Origin: Mycoplasmoides alvi ATCC 29626 | GTDB taxonomy: Bacteria; Bacillota_I; Bacilli_A; Mycoplasmatales; Mycoplasmoidaceae | Length of the DNA: 64,000 nucleotides | Direction of reading: 5' to 3' | Assembly: GCF_000701785.1 (NCBI RefSeq) | Contig: NZ_JNJU01000007.1 | Coordinates: forward strand, 1-64,000 | Shown: piece by piece, positions 45,072-62,256 of the stretch | How the letters are laid out: every line of letters starts with the position of its first letter | Numbering within the stretch: the stretch's first letter is position 1 | Translations under genes and position numbers: made by a program | Notes under the pieces: generated by a model | Database searches by the model: none | Told to the model about the DNA's origin: nothing | The model's input: the letters and a program-made list of their open reading frames with translations, nothing else

Positions 45072-47039
45072 ATGAATATAAAAAAGACAAAAGAATTAAA
45101 ATATAATTCAAAATTTTTATTTTTAATTTTCAAGATATTGGCTATTACAATAATTTTAGGTACATTCAATTTATTATTTTTTTTCACAAGCTTAGATAAT
45201 CAAGTTTATAGTTCTTTAAAATCAAGCACAAAAAATGAAACTATCCCATATGTTAATATTAAAGTAGATATTCCAGAAAATGAAGCAATTGTCATGACTG
45301 ATATGGAGCCTACATTTTCTTTCCATATTATTAATTTCAATGAATTAATTAATACAACTTTTGAATTATCAAACAAAGATTTAGTTAGCATTAATTGTGA
45401 TAAAAATGGAGAAATTAACTTAAGAATTCTAAAAAGAGGAACTGGTTTTTTAACAATTAATGCAGACAATGCCTTTGATCCATATCAAATTAAAATTGAT
45501 AATGGTCTATTTAAAAAAAGTGATATTTTGTATACAAATGATAGGACATTTGTGACAAAGCGGGGTGTTATTTGAACAAATAATGATGATTATAACCCGA
45601 CATTTAACTGAATATTAACATCTACTTGAGTTGCACCTAAAAAAGATGATATCATTCTTTCTTCATCTTACATTATTGCAACTAAATATGGAATTTTTGA
45701 CACATATGATGGTAAGCAAATTTTAGAAAATATATATCCAAATAAAATTCAAAATAATGAGATTCTTGGCATAACTGATGAGATTATAGTTACAAGAAAA
45801 GGGATTTTTAATTATAAAGGTGAAAAAATTGCTAAGGATATATATCCAAGTGTTTCTAGAGATGATATTATTAAGTTAAAAGGTAACATTATCGAAACTA
45901 AACAAGGAACTTTTAATTCCAAATCAAAGCAAATATTTTCATATTCAAAACAAACAGAATATTGCATTTATGTCATCCACTATTATTTTTGAAAAAGCAT
46001 AATTGTTGCAAAATATGGTGTTTTTGATTCTGATGGTAATGTTGTAGCACGACCAACACAAATTACAAATTGACATGCAACACTATTGTTGCCAGATATT
46101 TATTATGGTTCATCACAAAATTTTATTATCACTAGATTTGGGGTTTTTAATTCAACTAAGAACCAATTTTACTCTAATATTAATCTTGAAGATATAATTG
46201 CAATTGGTAATAAAGTATTAATAACTAAACAAGGCTTTTATTCATTTTATTCTGATTTAAGATTTGCTCCATGATGAAATGATGAAATTCATAAGTCTGA
46301 TATTCTTTATATTACTGAAGAAGTAGTTTATACAACTCATGGACTTTTATATGTTAATTCTTCATATAAATATTTCCCAATTCAATTAAATAAAGAAAAT
46401 ATTTATTCTATAAATTCATTTGGTGAATGAGTAGGTATATCAGCAATTATTCAAAATTTAGGTTTATATTCTTTTTCGTGTGATCAAAATCATGAAATTC
46501 TAATAAATCATGATCATTGAAAACTATATAAAAATGAAATATTTAAACTTGGTTCCTTATCTTTATGACTTCCAAACTCATATTATTTGTGGAACAAAGG
46601 TGCTGAAGTCACTAAAGAAATTAACTATTGCAATAATTCTTGGCACCTTGACCCTATTCCTCCTGCACCAACTCCAACACCAACTCCTGAACCAACACCA
46701 ACTCCTGAACCAACACCAACTCCTGAACCAATTCCCACTCCTAAACCACAACCTATAGATCCTGGTACCACTTATCAAAAATATGATAATTTAATGTTGA
46801 TTATTATTTTAAGCAGTATAATTTTTTTAATTCTTTTAATAATGGGAATCTTGCCATTATTAATACAAAAAAATAGAAAAAAATATGAATTAATAAGAAA
46901 ATTAAAAAAAAGAAAAAATGTATGTATAAATGTAAAAAATTTAAATAAAGTATCTAAAAATTTAAAAACAAAAAGTTATTCACCTATAAACAATTATATT
47001 AATGATACTAATCCGCATTCTTTAAAAGATAAAAAATAA
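45072..47039 (+). CDS. Membrane-anchored surface protein with repeats and a proline-rich stalk
   Basis: A 655-residue protein with UGA codons. An N-terminal membrane segment (about 18-40) and a C-terminal one (about 575-600, LIIILSSIIFLILLIMGILP) flank an external part. The external part has many repeats of the kind VTRKGIFNYKG, ATKYGIFDTYDG, VAKYGVFDSDG, ITRFGVFNST, ITKQGFYSF, recurring about every 50 residues. Before the C-terminal helix is a TPTPEP repeat (about 530-560), a stalk. The short basic tail is cytoplasmic. Not a lipoprotein (no lipobox). The repeats suggest a beta-propeller-like fold, an inference. No known family. A terminator follows at 47046. Confidence 0.6.
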
Positions 47040-47045
47040 CAAAAA

Positions 47046-47090
47046 TGTAAGATTCAACTTTTTAGTTTTTGAATCTTACATTAATTTTTT
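47046..47090 (+). terminator. Terminator of the surface-protein gene
   Basis: TGTAAGATTCAA (47046-47057) and TTGAATCTTACA (47069-47080) are perfectly complementary, followed by a T-rich run to 47090. It lies 7 bases after the stop. Confidence 0.85.
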
Positions 47091-47138
47091 GACCTGTCAG
47101 CACTTTAGATTTATAAAAAAGTGCCCTTAAATAATAAA

Positions 47139-47215
47139 TGGCGTCGCCGACAGGATTTGAACCTACAACCCTCAGCTCCGCAAGCTGATGCTCTATCCAA
47201 TTGAGCTACGACGAC
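47139..47215 (-). tRNA. tRNA-Arg (GCG)
   Basis: Minus strand. Acceptor GTCGTCG pairs with CGGCGAC with one G-U pair; discriminator G, CCA encoded. Anticodon stem TCAGC/GCTGA, loop TTGCGGA, anticodon GCG, reads CGC and CGU. A TATAAT (47232-47237) provides its own promoter after the rRNA terminator. Confidence 0.93.
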
Positions 47216-47304
47216 AAACTAACCATATAAAATTATAGAAAATAAAAGTTAAAAATAAACAAAATATTCTAAAAATTATTCTATTAAATAATTAAATTAA
47301 TTAT

Positions 47305-47356
47305 AAAAAATAGAATAGGCAATCAAATTTTAAAAATTTTTTCACCTATTCTATTT
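47305..47356 (-). terminator. Terminator of the rRNA operon
   Basis: AATAGAATAGG and CCTATTCTATT pair over an AT-rich loop; six T follow on the minus strand (47305-47310 as A on the plus strand). It ends the 16S-23S-5S transcript after 5S. Confidence 0.75.
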
Positions 47357-47369
47357 ATTTAAAAAAGAA

Positions 47370-47475
47370 GCGTGGTACTTTCCTACTCTCAGTTTCCCTA
47401 CCATTGGCTCCATCGTGCTTAACTGCTGGGTTCGGGATGGGACCAGGTGTTTCCACGACGATATGGGTACCACAC
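47370..47475 (-). rRNA. rrf: 5S ribosomal RNA
   Basis: About 106 bases on the minus strand. The ends GTGGTACC and GGTACCACGC-like pairs form helix I; the loop with CCGAACCCAGCAGTTAAG (reverse complement of CTTAACTGCTGGGTTCGG) is typical of 5S. It follows 23S by about 60 bases. Confidence 0.95.
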
Positions 47476-47537
47476 AAAAAATGGTTCTCTGAAAACTAAA
47501 TACAACTTCTTTTTTAAATCAAAAAACAATGGAAAAA

Positions 47538-50442
<2,905 letters not shown>

Positions 50443-50516
50443 TTTTGATATCCATTAGCATTTTGATATTAATACAGTAATTTTTTACATTACCATACTA
50501 GAACTAGAAAGATTTG

Positions 50517-50539
50517 TTGTATTCAGTTTTCAAAGAACC
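50517..50539 (-). other. Processing stem strand flanking 23S rRNA
   Basis: Read on the minus strand, GGTTCTTTGAAAACTGAATA lies before 23S, while 47483-47506 (GGTTCTCTGAAAACTAAATA on the plus strand) lies after it. The two flanks can pair into a long stem, the usual RNase III cutting site for pre-23S. Confidence 0.8.
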
Positions 50540-50724
50540 ATCTCTATTATTTAACTTTACTTAAAGAAAAACAATAGGAGAGATAACTTCTCTCAAAACT
50601 GGATAAAATCATGACCAAAAAAACATTTACATCAAATTGCTTTGCGATGGGTTGAATGTTTAATTTGGATTTTAATATATTAACACCTAATAAAATGGTG
50701 TATAAAACTTGTTTATACTCCGTA

Positions 50725-52240
<1,516 letters not shown>

Positions 52241-52245
52241 TGACA

Positions 52246-52269
52246 GATTTTATCCAGTTTTCAAAGAAC
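52246..52269 (-). other. Processing stem strand flanking 16S rRNA
   Basis: On the minus strand CTTTGAAAACTGGATAAAAT lies just before 16S; its partner (ATTTTATCCAGTTTTGAGAG, minus strand) is at about 50590-50610 after the 16S 3' end. They form the pre-16S processing helix. Confidence 0.8.
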
Positions 52270-52349
52270 TATCTTGAAAAATTTCTAAGCAAAAAATTGC
52301 ACAAAAATTAACAAACACAAACCACTAATATAAGTTAGTTTGCGTAGAT

Positions 52350-52378
52350 ATTATACACAAAAAAAGTTTATTTGAAAA
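52350..52378 (-). promoter_or_regulatory. Probable rRNA operon promoter
   Basis: TATAAT at 52355-52350 on the minus strand, with a weak TTTCAA about 17 bases upstream. It stands about 110 bases before 16S. Confidence 0.55.
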
Positions 52379-52532
52379 ATTATTTTTCATTGTATCTAGT
52401 ATTTTGCCCAATATTTAAAACCTTGATTGATAATATGGGTTAAGACTCCAAATAAGTAGTTTCTTAGAGTCATAGTACTTATATTAAGAGATAACTTATA
52501 AAGAAGAACAATGATTTTGTTTAACAAGCACT

Positions 52533-53867
52533 TTAATTTATTTCATTAATAATTTTATGAATTTTGAATTGATCTAATTGATTTTTTAATTGTTTAATAT
52601 GTGTATCAATTATAATATTTAAACTCTCTAAAATTTGATTTGCAGAATGATTAATTGTTTCAGCATTCTTTTTAATTACTTCTAACTTTGAGCTAATATT
52701 TTTAATTTGAACATTCATTATTTTATTTTTCATATCTTCAAAATCATCAAGAATTTTTTGTCGATCATGAAAATTAATTTGCCCAGTGTTTTTTACAATT
52801 TCTTCACGTTTTTTATAAATTATTTTTATTATTGACAAAAAAGGTATCATTGCCAATGGACGACACATGTACATGTTTTCATATTCATGTACTTTTTTAA
52901 TGAAAAATTCTTCATTTGGTTCACGTTCTGTAACTAGTAAAGCAAAATCAGATTTGTGTTTTTTGCGATCTTTATCTAATTTATCAAAAGACGTAGCGTT
53001 TTTAGTCTTATCTAAAAGGTCTTTTTGTGCTTTAGCTTCAATTGTAACTGATCCAATAATTTTGTTAATATCATTATCAAAAAAAACTTTAAATAAAAAA
53101 TCAGGCTTAGTTCCTTCAATATTTTTATTTGTTTTTTCTAGGCAACAATCTTCTGAGAATTGCAAGGATTTATTGTATTCATTTATTATTCATTGTTCTA
53201 AATCTTCGCCTATAAGTTTGCTGTTAATATTTCTACGTCTTTCAAGATCATCAATATGTTTTTGTTTTTGATCTATTTTTTCTTTAAATTCTTTTTCAAG
53301 TTCTAACTCTTTAATTTTTAATTTTTCTTTATGTGTGGATTCTAGTTCAATATTTAATTTTGTTAATTCTTGAATTTTATTTTTAAGATCAATGTATTCT
53401 TTATCTTTGCGAAATTCTTCAAGTGTTTTTAATTTTTGATTTTGTAATTCATTTTCTTTTAATTTTAAATTACTAAGTAATGTGTTTTTTTCATTAATTA
53501 AAGTGTTTTTTTCATTAATTAAATTTTGATATTCAGGACTTTGCTTATAATTATTAATTGCATTATTAACCTTTTCAGATTCTACTCTTATATCACTTGT
53601 TAATTTATTTATTTGGTCTTTTAAAGACTTATATTCTTTAGTTTGTTTGTAATCATTAATTATGTCTTTTCTTTTTTCTTCAAGTAATTCTGTTAGCCTT
53701 TGATTAATTAATTTATTATTTTTATCATTTATTTGTTTTTGTAATTCACTAAAATCTATTTCATTAAATTCAGATAAACAAATATAATCACCTATATTTG
53801 CTGTTTCTTTTAAAGTAAATTCTAGTTTATCAGCATCTCTAAGTTGAATTTTAATTTGCTTTTCCAT
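52533..53867 (-). CDS. DUF2130 domain coiled-coil protein
   Basis: A 444-residue cytosolic protein. Residues 60-225 form a long charged coiled coil with an INEKNTLINEKNTLL repeat; the following part has FLFKVFFDNDINKIIGSVTI, IEAKAQKDLLDK, KHKSDFALLVTERE and a PLAMIPFLSI segment, matching the DUF2130 nuclease-like domain. A second helical part ends the protein. The role of the family is not established; a nuclease fold has been proposed. It stands alone between the rRNA operon and tatD, with a 242-base upstream gap. Confidence 0.82.
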
Positions 53868-54109
53868 TTATAAACTCCATTTAATTGACATTTTGAATTA
53901 CACACATCTATATATTAATTTATAACCATAAATTGAAATTTATACAATGTGTGTTTGTTATTTCTAAAGTATGCTTTAGAGAAAATTTAAATTCAATATG
54001 TTTATTTTTACATTATTTTATGATCTAAAACTTTGAAAGTTACTTTACATTAAATTTATGGTGCTATGTAATAAACAAAATTAGAAAATATATTGTTGCA
54101 AAAATTGAC

Positions 54110-54898
54110 TTATCTTTTTCTAAATAAATTTATTGAATTAACAAAAGTTTTATCAGCAACTTCAACAAAATCAAGTTTTTTTAATTCGGCAATTTTTTCA
54201 ATTGTATATTTAACATATAATGGTTTATTTTCTTTGCCACGATAAGGCATTGGGGCCAATCATGGGCTATCAGTTTCTACTATCATTAATTCTAGTGGGA
54301 TTTCTTTAACTGCATCCTGTAAATCAGCAGCATTTTTAAATGTTACTATTCCTGGTATGGAAAAATAAATATTCAAAAACTGTTTTAATTCTAATAATTT
54401 TTTAGCATCTTTTTTATTCCCACTAAAACAGTGAATAATGATAGGCACTTTTGGAGAATATTTTTTAAGAAATTCAATTATTTCATCATAAGCATTTCTA
54501 ACATGCAACATTAATGGCAATTTAAATTTGTTTGCTAATTCTAAATGCATTAGTAAAAATTTATATTGAAGATCTTTATATTTATCTGAATAATAAAAGT
54601 CTAACCCACACTCTCCTATAGCAGCTATTACATTTAGGTTTTGTTCACAAATATGAAATAAAATTTTTTTAGAATCATTAAAATCAAATTTTTGAACATC
54701 ATTTGGATGAATAGCTACACATGCTTTAGCTCATTGAAAATGTTTGTTTGCTATTTTAATAGCCAACTTAGAAGATTCAATGTCAACACCAACTACATTA
54801 AAATAAATGTTATTTGATTCTGAATCATTAATTATTTCAGATAATTTATGAGTTAAAGGCTCTAAATTAGGATGAGCATGCGAATCATATATTGCCAT
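54110..54898 (-). CDS. tatD: TatD-family deoxyribonuclease
   Basis: A 262-residue metal-dependent hydrolase. Metal ligands are visible: DSHAHPNLE at the N-terminus, AIGECGLDFYY, LMLHVRNAYDEI, IIHCFSGN and the final IVETDSPWLAP. TatD enzymes cut single-strand and damaged DNA 3'-5'. The ATG at 54898 overlaps the mnmE stop by one base (TAATG type). It is the last gene of the gyrB-to-tatD operon. Confidence 0.94.
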
Positions 54899-56256
54899 TA
54901 TTTACCTAAACAAAAGTTTTTAAAAATTTCATCCATTAAATTATAATCTGTTAATTTTCCTAAAATTTTTAAAAGAAATTCATTAGCTGCCTTCAAATGT
55001 TCAACCAAAACATCTAAATATGGCGTTTTATCCAATGATCCTTGAAATAACATTAAAGATTCAATAGTTTTGATTAAATAATTTATTTGTCAATTTGAGC
55101 TTAGAAGAGAAACATTTAATTCATTAAATAAGTTTGCTTCTAAATATTTTTGAATCTGTTTAACTAAATTATCAATATTTTTCTCTTTTGCACTAATTAA
55201 TAAACCTTGCTTGCTTAATAATTGAATTTTTGTCTTTGAATTAATTAAATCCTTTTTATTGAAACAAATAATATACCCTTTCTTATTGTTATTTAAATAT
55301 TTGAGAATATTTTCTTCGTCTTTTGTCACACCTTCAGTTGCTGAGCAAACCAAAATAATTAAATCTGCACTATCTATTGTTGCATATGTTCTTTTAATGC
55401 CCTCCTTTTCTAAATAAGAATAATGGTTTCTTATTCCTGCTGTATCTAAAAAAGTAACATCAAAGTTATCTAATTGTACATTAGCTTCTATAACGTCTCT
55501 TGTTGTTCCTGCAATAGATGATACAATTGCTTTGTTTTTATTTAAAAATGAATTAAGCAAAGAAGATTTCCCAACATTAGGTTTACCAACCAAAGCAATT
55601 TTAATTCCATTATTAATCTCTAAAATTTTTGAAGAATTTGTTTCTATTTTTTTTAATTTTTTAATCATCGATTTTATTTGATTTTTAACAATATCAAATT
55701 GAACAATTCCTTCTTCATATTCGGGATAATCAATGCCAATTTCGAAATTACCAATTAGATTAAATATTTTTTGTTGTATCTTTTCTAGTTCAAATGATGA
55801 TTTTCCTAACAAAGAATTCACAATTGAATCACGCACATATTTATTTTTTGTTTTTATAAATAAATCAACTGAAGCAGCTTGATTTAAATCCATTTTTTTG
55901 TTAAGAAATGCTCGTTTAGTAAATTCTCCAGGTTCTGCTAATTCAGCATCACAATACATAATAATTTGATTAATTATTTCTTTAGCAACATCAACACTAC
56001 CATGACAATTTATTTCAATTAAATCTTCTCCTGTATAACTTTTAGGAGAGACAAATTTCATTAATAAAACATCATCAATAATTTTTTTAGTTTTTTGATC
56101 AATTATTTGATTGCGTTGTATTGAATAACCTTTTCTTGTGATGGTTTTTGCACATATTTTATTTAGTTTATTATAAACATTAAATCCTGATACTCGGACA
56201 ATATGAATTGCTCCTGTTGCATAAGGTGTTGCTAAAGCTACAATCAACTTATTCAT
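54898..56256 (-). CDS. mnmE: tRNA modification GTPase MnmE (TrmE)
   Basis: A 452-residue GTPase that works with MnmG on wobble uridine. N-terminal folate-binding part ([19 protein letters not shown]), then helical and G domains with [21 protein letters not shown] and CFNKKDLI; the C-terminus ends CLGK, the catalytic Cys site. The start at 56256 has GAGGAT upstream; a TTG at 56271 in frame lies inside holB. It overlaps holB by eight bases and tatD by one. Confidence 0.96.
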
Positions 56257-57076
56257 TACTATCCTCAACAAGCTTTATTATTTCTCAAAAAATAGCATTT
56301 TTAATTGGATTAAGATGCAATACACTGAGTAATTTAAAAATTTCTTCATGATTATTTGCACTTAATCTAGACAATAAATAATTTAAAATTAACTCTATTT
56401 TATTGTAAGACAATTGTTTAAAAGAATCTTGTAAAAATTTAAGATCTTTAATATCTTTTGGTTTTTTTAATAAACTATCAATTAATTTTAACATGTTTAA
56501 ATAATCTTTATTTTTAACTGATAAAATTAAATCATCAATGCTTCAGTAAGTTTGAAATAATTTTTTTAAATCCTTAGTAGAAATTTGATATTTTTTTGAA
56601 AAATCATTTCAATCAAAATTTTTATTTTTTGATAAAAAATATTTTTGACAACGACTTTTAATAGTTGCTAATACTAAATTTTCATTTCTTGTTGTCAAAA
56701 TAGCATATGTGTTTAAAGGGGGGCTTTCTAAAAACTTTAATAAGGAATTTGCAGCTTCCTTAGTGCTTTTTTCTATTTGTTTAATAATATAAATTTTTTT
56801 GTTTCCCTTTTCTAACCCTGGGTACATAAATTGATTTTGTAAACTTAAAATTTTTTCTTTAGAAATTGTTTCAACTAAACCATTAATAACAATTAAATCA
56901 TAATAATTTTCATTATTAATTTTTAAACAATTAATGCAGTTATTGCAAAAATAATTATTCTTGTTATTTGAACAAACAATTAATTTTAAATAATTATTAA
57001 CAAATGGCTCTAAATAACATCCCTGTTTTTCAACAACTAATATTGAAGAACATAATTTAATAAAATTTAATTCCAT
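56249..57076 (-). CDS. holB: DNA polymerase III delta' subunit
   Basis: A 275-residue clamp-loader subunit. It has zinc-finger-like CNNCINCLK and IYIIKQIEKSTKEAANSLLK FLESPP, a typical delta'/gamma segment, followed by a KSRCQKY motif (sensor region). No Walker A motif is present at the N-terminus, as expected for delta'. The ATG at 57076 is one base after the tmk stop; an upstream TTG (57097) would overlap tmk. In firmicutes the order tmk-holB is common. Confidence 0.87.
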
Positions 57077-57077
57077 A

Positions 57078-57739
57078 TTATTTATAATGATTTTCAATTA
57101 TTTTTTTCAACTCAAATCAAATAGTATTTGTAACTTGGGCAATTGGTTGAGAAGCATCAATTGAAATTGCTTTTTGCTTAGTTTGTTTATTTGAGTTAAT
57201 TTCATCAATTCGTTGTTTATATAATTCATAAATTTTATTTTGAAAATTAACTTCAACATCATCTAGTCTATTTTTTTGTTTTGAATTCATTCTTTTAATA
57301 GCCATCTCTGGAGATAATAATAGAAAAAAAGTAATGTCCGGGCATAGCCCATTAATTGCATATTTATTAATATCTATGATTATTTGTTTATCAATATTTT
57401 TGGCATTCTGATAAACTATTGAAGAATCTACAAATCTATCAGTTAATAATAAATTATTTTTATTTAAATGCTGAATAGCACTAGAATTTTTTGAAAATAA
57501 TTCAGCCCTAGAAGCTGCAAATAAAAAAACTTCTGTTATTGGTTCCATTTTATTATCTTGCAACAACAATAATTTACGAATTTTTTCGCTGATTTCTGTG
57601 CCACCTGGTTCTCTAATAACCATTAAATTTATACTAGAAAATTCTTCTTTTATTTTTTTTTCAATAATTTGAATAACTGTTGTTTTCCCAGAACCATCAG
57701 TTCCTTCAAAACTAATAAATAATCCTTTTTGATCTTTCA

Positions 57740-57740
<1 letters not shown>
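57078..57740 (-). CDS. tmk: Thymidylate kinase
   Basis: Phosphorylates dTMP to dTDP. 220 residues. P-loop FISFEGTDGSGKTTVIQ at residues about 8-24, IREPGGTEISEKIRKLLLL, and DRFVDSSIVYQ for the DRY/H motif. The ATG at 57740 shares its first base with the last base of serS's stop, so they are coupled. The stop is one base before holB. Confidence 0.96.
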
Positions 57741-59011
<1,271 letters not shown>

Positions 59012-59024
59012 AATGTTTTATCCG

Positions 59025-59747
59025 CTAATACTTTCATCTTTTTGATGCAACTGCATAAATAACAAATTGCTTAACAACATATTTAATTATTTTAAAAAAA
59101 TTACTAAATTTTGATTTTCCATATTTTCTCTTGTTAACTGTCACTTGAAATTCATCAATTTTTAATTTTTTGTTTCCCACTGAATAAGCAATTGTAGCAG
59201 GCTCAACCTCATACTTAGAAAATGCATAATATTGATTGATAAAATTTTTGCCAAAAATTCTTAATCCATTTGTCGGGTCATTAATTTGTATTTTGGTTTT
59301 TTTTCAAAAAAAATAAACAAAAATTTTTCTTACAACTTCTTTAAATGGGTTTTTGTGTCCATATATTTTGTTTTTATCAAATCTATTTCCACAAAGAATA
59401 TCCAATTTATGTTTTTTAATATATTCTACCATCTTAACAAGATCATTTGCATTGTGTTGTCCATCAGCATCATATTGAGCAACATATTTGTATCCTCGTT
59501 CTCAAGCATAATTCATTCCTGTTCTTATAGCTTGGGACAACCCTTTATTTTGATTATGCCTAATTACATGATAACCATTTTTTAAACAAACATCAAAAGT
59601 TTTATCTATTGATCCATCATCAATAATTAAATAGTCATATTTACACTGCTCAATTAATTTAGTAACTGATAATTTAATATTTTTTTCCTCATTATAAGCA
59701 GGAATTAATATTAAAACACTATTTTCAGATACCTTTGATGTTCACAT
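59025..59747 (-). CDS. Family 2 glycosyltransferase
   Basis: A 240-residue enzyme without membrane helices. The start LILIPAYNEEKNIKLSVTKL and YLIIDDGSIDKTFDVC are the GT-A signature; the catalytic metal motif is QYDADGQHNAND (DxD as DAD). DPTNGLRIF and VNKRKYGKSK further resemble dolichol-phosphate mannose synthase-like proteins. It probably makes a glycolipid precursor. The ATG at 59747 stands after AAAGG and is immediately followed by a UGA Trp codon. It sits between gyrA and serS, an unusual neighbour. Confidence 0.9.
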
Positions 59748-59757
59748 TTTTCAACCT

Positions 59758-62232
59758 TTATTGCTCAATTAAGACTTCAGGTTTAAATATTGCTAATGAT
59801 TGCAATTTTTCTTTTTCAGATAAATTAATTAATTTAACTCCTGAAGTTGCTCTACCCTTTTCACCAACTTCTGTTAAAGAGGTACGGACAATATTCCCTG
59901 TAGAAGATATCATTAAAATATCTTCGTCGCCATTTACTAATTTCGACACAACCGCTTTGCCTGTTTTCTCAGTAATTTTAAGCATTATTACTCCTTTAGA
60001 ACCGCGGTTTGTTAATCTATATAAATTACGATCTGTTAATTTTCCTATTCCGTTTTGCCCAACTGATAAAACAAACATTCCATCTTTTGATGATGATAAA
60101 CCAATAACTGAATCATTATTATTTTTTAATCTTACACCAATAACACCAGCTGCAGTACGCCCCATTGGCCTTACAGTAGACTCATTAAATCTTACTAGAT
60201 GTCCATTAGATACACCTATATAAATTTCTTCATTTTCATTTACAACAATAACATCAAACAAAGTGTCATTATCTTTTAAAGAAATTGCTATTTTTCCATT
60301 ACGATTAATCTTTTTAAAAATTTCAGTTGTAGTTTTTTTTACTAATCCATTAAGAGTGCAATAAAAGAAATAACCTTTATCATAATTTGAAACAGAAAGC
60401 ATTGAGCAAATTTTTTCATCTTTATCTAAATCAATTACATTAATAGCAGGAATACCTTTAGATTGCCTTGAACCTGGTGGAATTTGGTGCGCTCTAATAC
60501 GATAAACTTTGCCTTTATTTGTAAAAAACAAAAGATCAGAATGAGTTGAACAAACAATTAATTTACTTACGTCGTCGTCCTCGTGTGTATTCATCCCTTT
60601 TATTCCTACACCACCGCGGTGCTGTGATTTATAAGTATCAATTGATATTCTTTTTAAATATCCTTTGTTAGACATAGTAATAACAATATTTTCTATTGGA
60701 ATTAAATCTTCATCATCAATAGATGAAATTGCACCATAAACAATTTCTGTTCTTCTTTCATCACCAAAACGTTTTTTTATGTCTTCTAATTGATTTGAAA
60801 TAATTTGAAGTTTAAGATCATTATTTTTTAAAATGTTTTCATATTCTTTAATTTGAACTTTAAGTTCACTTAATTCATTTTCAAGTTTTTGTCTCTCTAA
60901 TCCGCTTAAACTTCGGAGACGCATTTCTAAAATTGCTTTTGCTTGTATCTCACTTAATGAATATGTTTTCATTAAAATATTCATAGCTTCATCATTATCA
61001 TTTGCTTTTTTAATTATATTTATAATTGCATCAATATTTTTTGTTGCAATAACTAAGCCTTCAAGAATATGCGCTCTTTCCTTTGCTTTTTTAAGATCAA
61101 ATTCTGTTTTTCTTGTTAACACTTCAATTTGATGATCTAAATAAAGTTTTATTGCTGTTGGTAAATTAATTAATTTTGGTTCCCCATTTACAAGGGACAA
61201 CATGTTAACGCTAAAATTAGTTTGAAGTTGAGTTGTTTTATATAGTTGATTTAATAAAACCTCAGGAACAATATTTTTTTTCGTTTCAATAACAATTCGA
61301 ATTCCCTCTCGTGATGATTCATCACGTAAATCAGAAATTCCTTCTACTTGTTCTAATTTAACAAGATTGGCAATTTTTTCAATTAAACTAGCTTTATTTA
61401 CCATATATGGTATTTCAGTAACAATAATTGCAAATTTACCATTATTTAATTCTTCTATTTGAGTTTTAGATCTAATTGTAACTGACCCACGTCCAGTATT
61501 AAAATATTCAATTATTCCACTTTCTCCTAAAATTTCACCTTTTGTTGGAAAATCTGGTCCTTTAATAACTGTCATTAATTCAGAAACTGAAACATTAGGA
61601 TTAGATATATATAATTTAATTCCATCAATTAATTCAGAAAGATTATGAGGCGGAATATTTGTTGCCATACCAACAGCAATTCCTGAAGCGCCATTAGCTA
61701 ATAAATTTGGAAATAAAGAGGGTAATACTTTTGGTTCTGTTTCAGTTGCATCATAATTATCAACAAAATCAACAGTATTTTTATCAATATAGCGCAACAT
61801 TTCTGTAGCAATTTTTGATAATCTAGCTTCTGTATAACGCATTGCTGCAGGAGAATCTCCATCCAATGAACCAAAATTACCATGACCATCTATTAACATG
61901 TAACGAAGTGAAAAATCTTGAGCCATTCTTACCATTGTTTCATAAATTGCTGAATCACCATGTGGGTGGTATTTACCCATGATTTCTCCAACTATTCTTG
62001 CTGATTTTTTAAATGGTTTGTCATGATGCATTCCACCAGTATGTGCACCATAAAGAATTCTTCTATGAACAGGTTTTAATCCATCACGGACATCTGGCAA
62101 TGCCCTTGCAACAATAACAGACATTGCATATTCCATAAAAGAATTTTCAAGTTCAGTTGAAATTGAAACATCTTTAACGATAGATTTTTCTAATGATTTT
62201 TTTATTTGATCATCTGTATTGTTTGGTTTCAT
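59758..62232 (-). CDS. gyrA: DNA gyrase subunit A
   Basis: An 824-residue type II topoisomerase subunit. The active Tyr is Y132 in [11 protein letters not shown]. The quinolone region reads [13 protein letters not shown] with Ser94 and Glu98 (E. coli 83 and 87). The segments [26 protein letters not shown] and [15 protein letters not shown] identify GyrA rather than ParC. The C-terminal beta-pinwheel has the GyrA-box-like [10 protein letters not shown]. No UGA is present across the whole frame. It starts 24 bases after gyrB. Confidence 0.97.
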   Translation of the reverse strand: MKPNNTDDQIKKSLEKSIVKDVSISTELENSFMEYAMSVIVARALPDVRDGLKPVHRRILYGAHTGGMHHDKPFKKSARIVGEIMGKYHPHGDSAIYETMVRMAQDFSLRYMLIDGHGNFGSLDGDSPAAMRYTEARLSKIATEMLRYIDKNTVDFVDNYDATETEPKVLPSLFPNLLANGASGIAVGMATNIPPHNLSELIDGIKLYISNPNVSVSELMTVIKGPDFPTKGEILGESGIIEYFNTGRGSVTIRSKTQIEELNNGKFAIIVTEIPYMVNKASLIEKIANLVKLEQVEGISDLRDESSREGIRIVIETKKNIVPEVLLNQLYKTTQLQTNFSVNMLSLVNGEPKLINLPTAIKLYLDHQIEVLTRKTEFDLKKAKERAHILEGLVIATKNIDAIINIIKKANDNDEAMNILMKTYSLSEIQAKAILEMRLRSLSGLERQKLENELSELKVQIKEYENILKNNDLKLQIISNQLEDIKKRFGDERRTEIVYGAISSIDDEDLIPIENIVITMSNKGYLKRISIDTYKSQHRGGVGIKGMNTHEDDDVSKLIVCSTHSDLLFFTNKGKVYRIRAHQIPPGSRQSKGIPAINVIDLDKDEKICSMLSVSNYDKGYFFYCTLNGLVKKTTTEIFKKINRNGKIAISLKDNDTLFDVIVVNENEEIYIGVSNGHLVRFNESTVRPMGRTAAGVIGVRLKNNNDSVIGLSSSKDGMFVLSVGQNGIGKLTDRNLYRLTNRGSKGVIMLKITEKTGKAVVSKLVNGDEDILMISSTGNIVRTSLTEVGEKGRATSGVKLINLSEKEKLQSLAIFKPEVLIEQ

Positions 62233-62256
62233 AAATACTTATAATATTCCTAATAA

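Noticed and set aside
44881-45111. 76-codon minus-strand frame
   Set aside because: Very hydrophobic low-complexity translation, no ribosome site, overlaps the start of the surface-protein gene.
46578-46778. Trp/Phe/Arg-rich minus-strand frame
   Set aside because: Shadow of the TPTPEP repeat of the plus-strand surface protein.
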